Source: Ruminococcus sp. | GTDB taxonomy: Bacteria; Bacillota; Clostridia; Oscillospirales; Ruminococcaceae | Length of the DNA stretch: 40,945 nt | Reading direction: 5' to 3' | Assembly (NCBI GenBank): GCA_021199305.1 | Contig: JAJQIH010000034.1 | Span: forward strand, 1-40,945 | Program-made: the position numbers and the translations under genes | Part shown: positions 40,762 through 40,945 of the stretch, piece after piece | How positions within the stretch are numbered: the stretch's first letter is position 1 | Layout: every line of letters begins with the position of its first letter | Notes under the pieces: generated by a model | Database searches by the model: none | The model's input: the letters and a program-made list of their open reading frames with translations, nothing else | Told to the model about the DNA's origin: nothing

Positions 40762-40945
40762 TCAGGAGATAATGGCAGGTATTTAACATTAGAATAGAAA
40801 TACCACCTACCAGAGATTGAAAAAGGTGGGTAATCCCCTCGTTATTAGGATACAGATATTTTAAGTGTTGGGTCAAAGCAAGGCAAATTGTATAGATACC
40901 CACCCGCACCGCCCTTTTCAAAAAGGTTTCAAAACACCACTAACG

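Overview
This 41-kb window looks like chromosome of a low-to-mid GC, anaerobic, fibre-degrading clostridial bacterium of the Ruminococcus type (Oscillospiraceae). The evidence is a secreted papain-like peptidase ending in a dockerin, a GH94 cellobiose phosphorylase, a cytoplasmic GH2 enzyme, an FprA flavodiiron protein with a rubredoxin, acetate kinase, and an hrcA-grpE-dnaK-dnaJ operon under a perfect CIRCE element. Genus and species are inferred. I see no tRNA, rRNA, CRISPR array, integrase, transposase or phage gene.

Layout. 1-618 is gene-free and AT-rich. 619-1971 holds a duplicated-Cys/His-motif (DUF6062-like) protein and a small membrane protein. 2071-9783 is a minus-strand unit of two giant YfhO-type membrane proteins, an undecaprenyl-phosphate-type GT2 glycosyltransferase and a 176-aa membrane protein, with a promoter at 9823-9850 and a terminator at 1989-2025; it probably glycosylates an envelope polymer. 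9917-12547 is a SERCA-like P-type ATPase. ackA and tmcAL diverge from one compact promoter region; tmcAL leads a plus-strand unit with a GNAT gene, a eukaryotic-type hisA and a lipid kinase, followed by cellobiose phosphorylase and a 44-aa rubredoxin. 20338-27100 (minus) carries a YczE-like membrane protein, the dockerin peptidase, FprA and GH2.

27222-32669 is a self-contained block: traX, two halves of a heterodimeric ABC exporter, and a divergent TetR regulator with two identical operators 115 bp apart. It is bounded on both sides by an identical 30-bp direct repeat that is also a terminator hairpin; the right copy contains the 3' end of lgt. This is the strongest new structural observation here. 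lgt, two DUF4190-type small membrane proteins and the heat-shock operon follow. The window ends with a membrane-anchored exported protein whose promoter is preceded by a 30-bp palindrome and a second inverted repeat.

Functions come from motifs and remembered family features; no database search was run. Promoters and terminators were read by eye from consensus boxes and base pairing.
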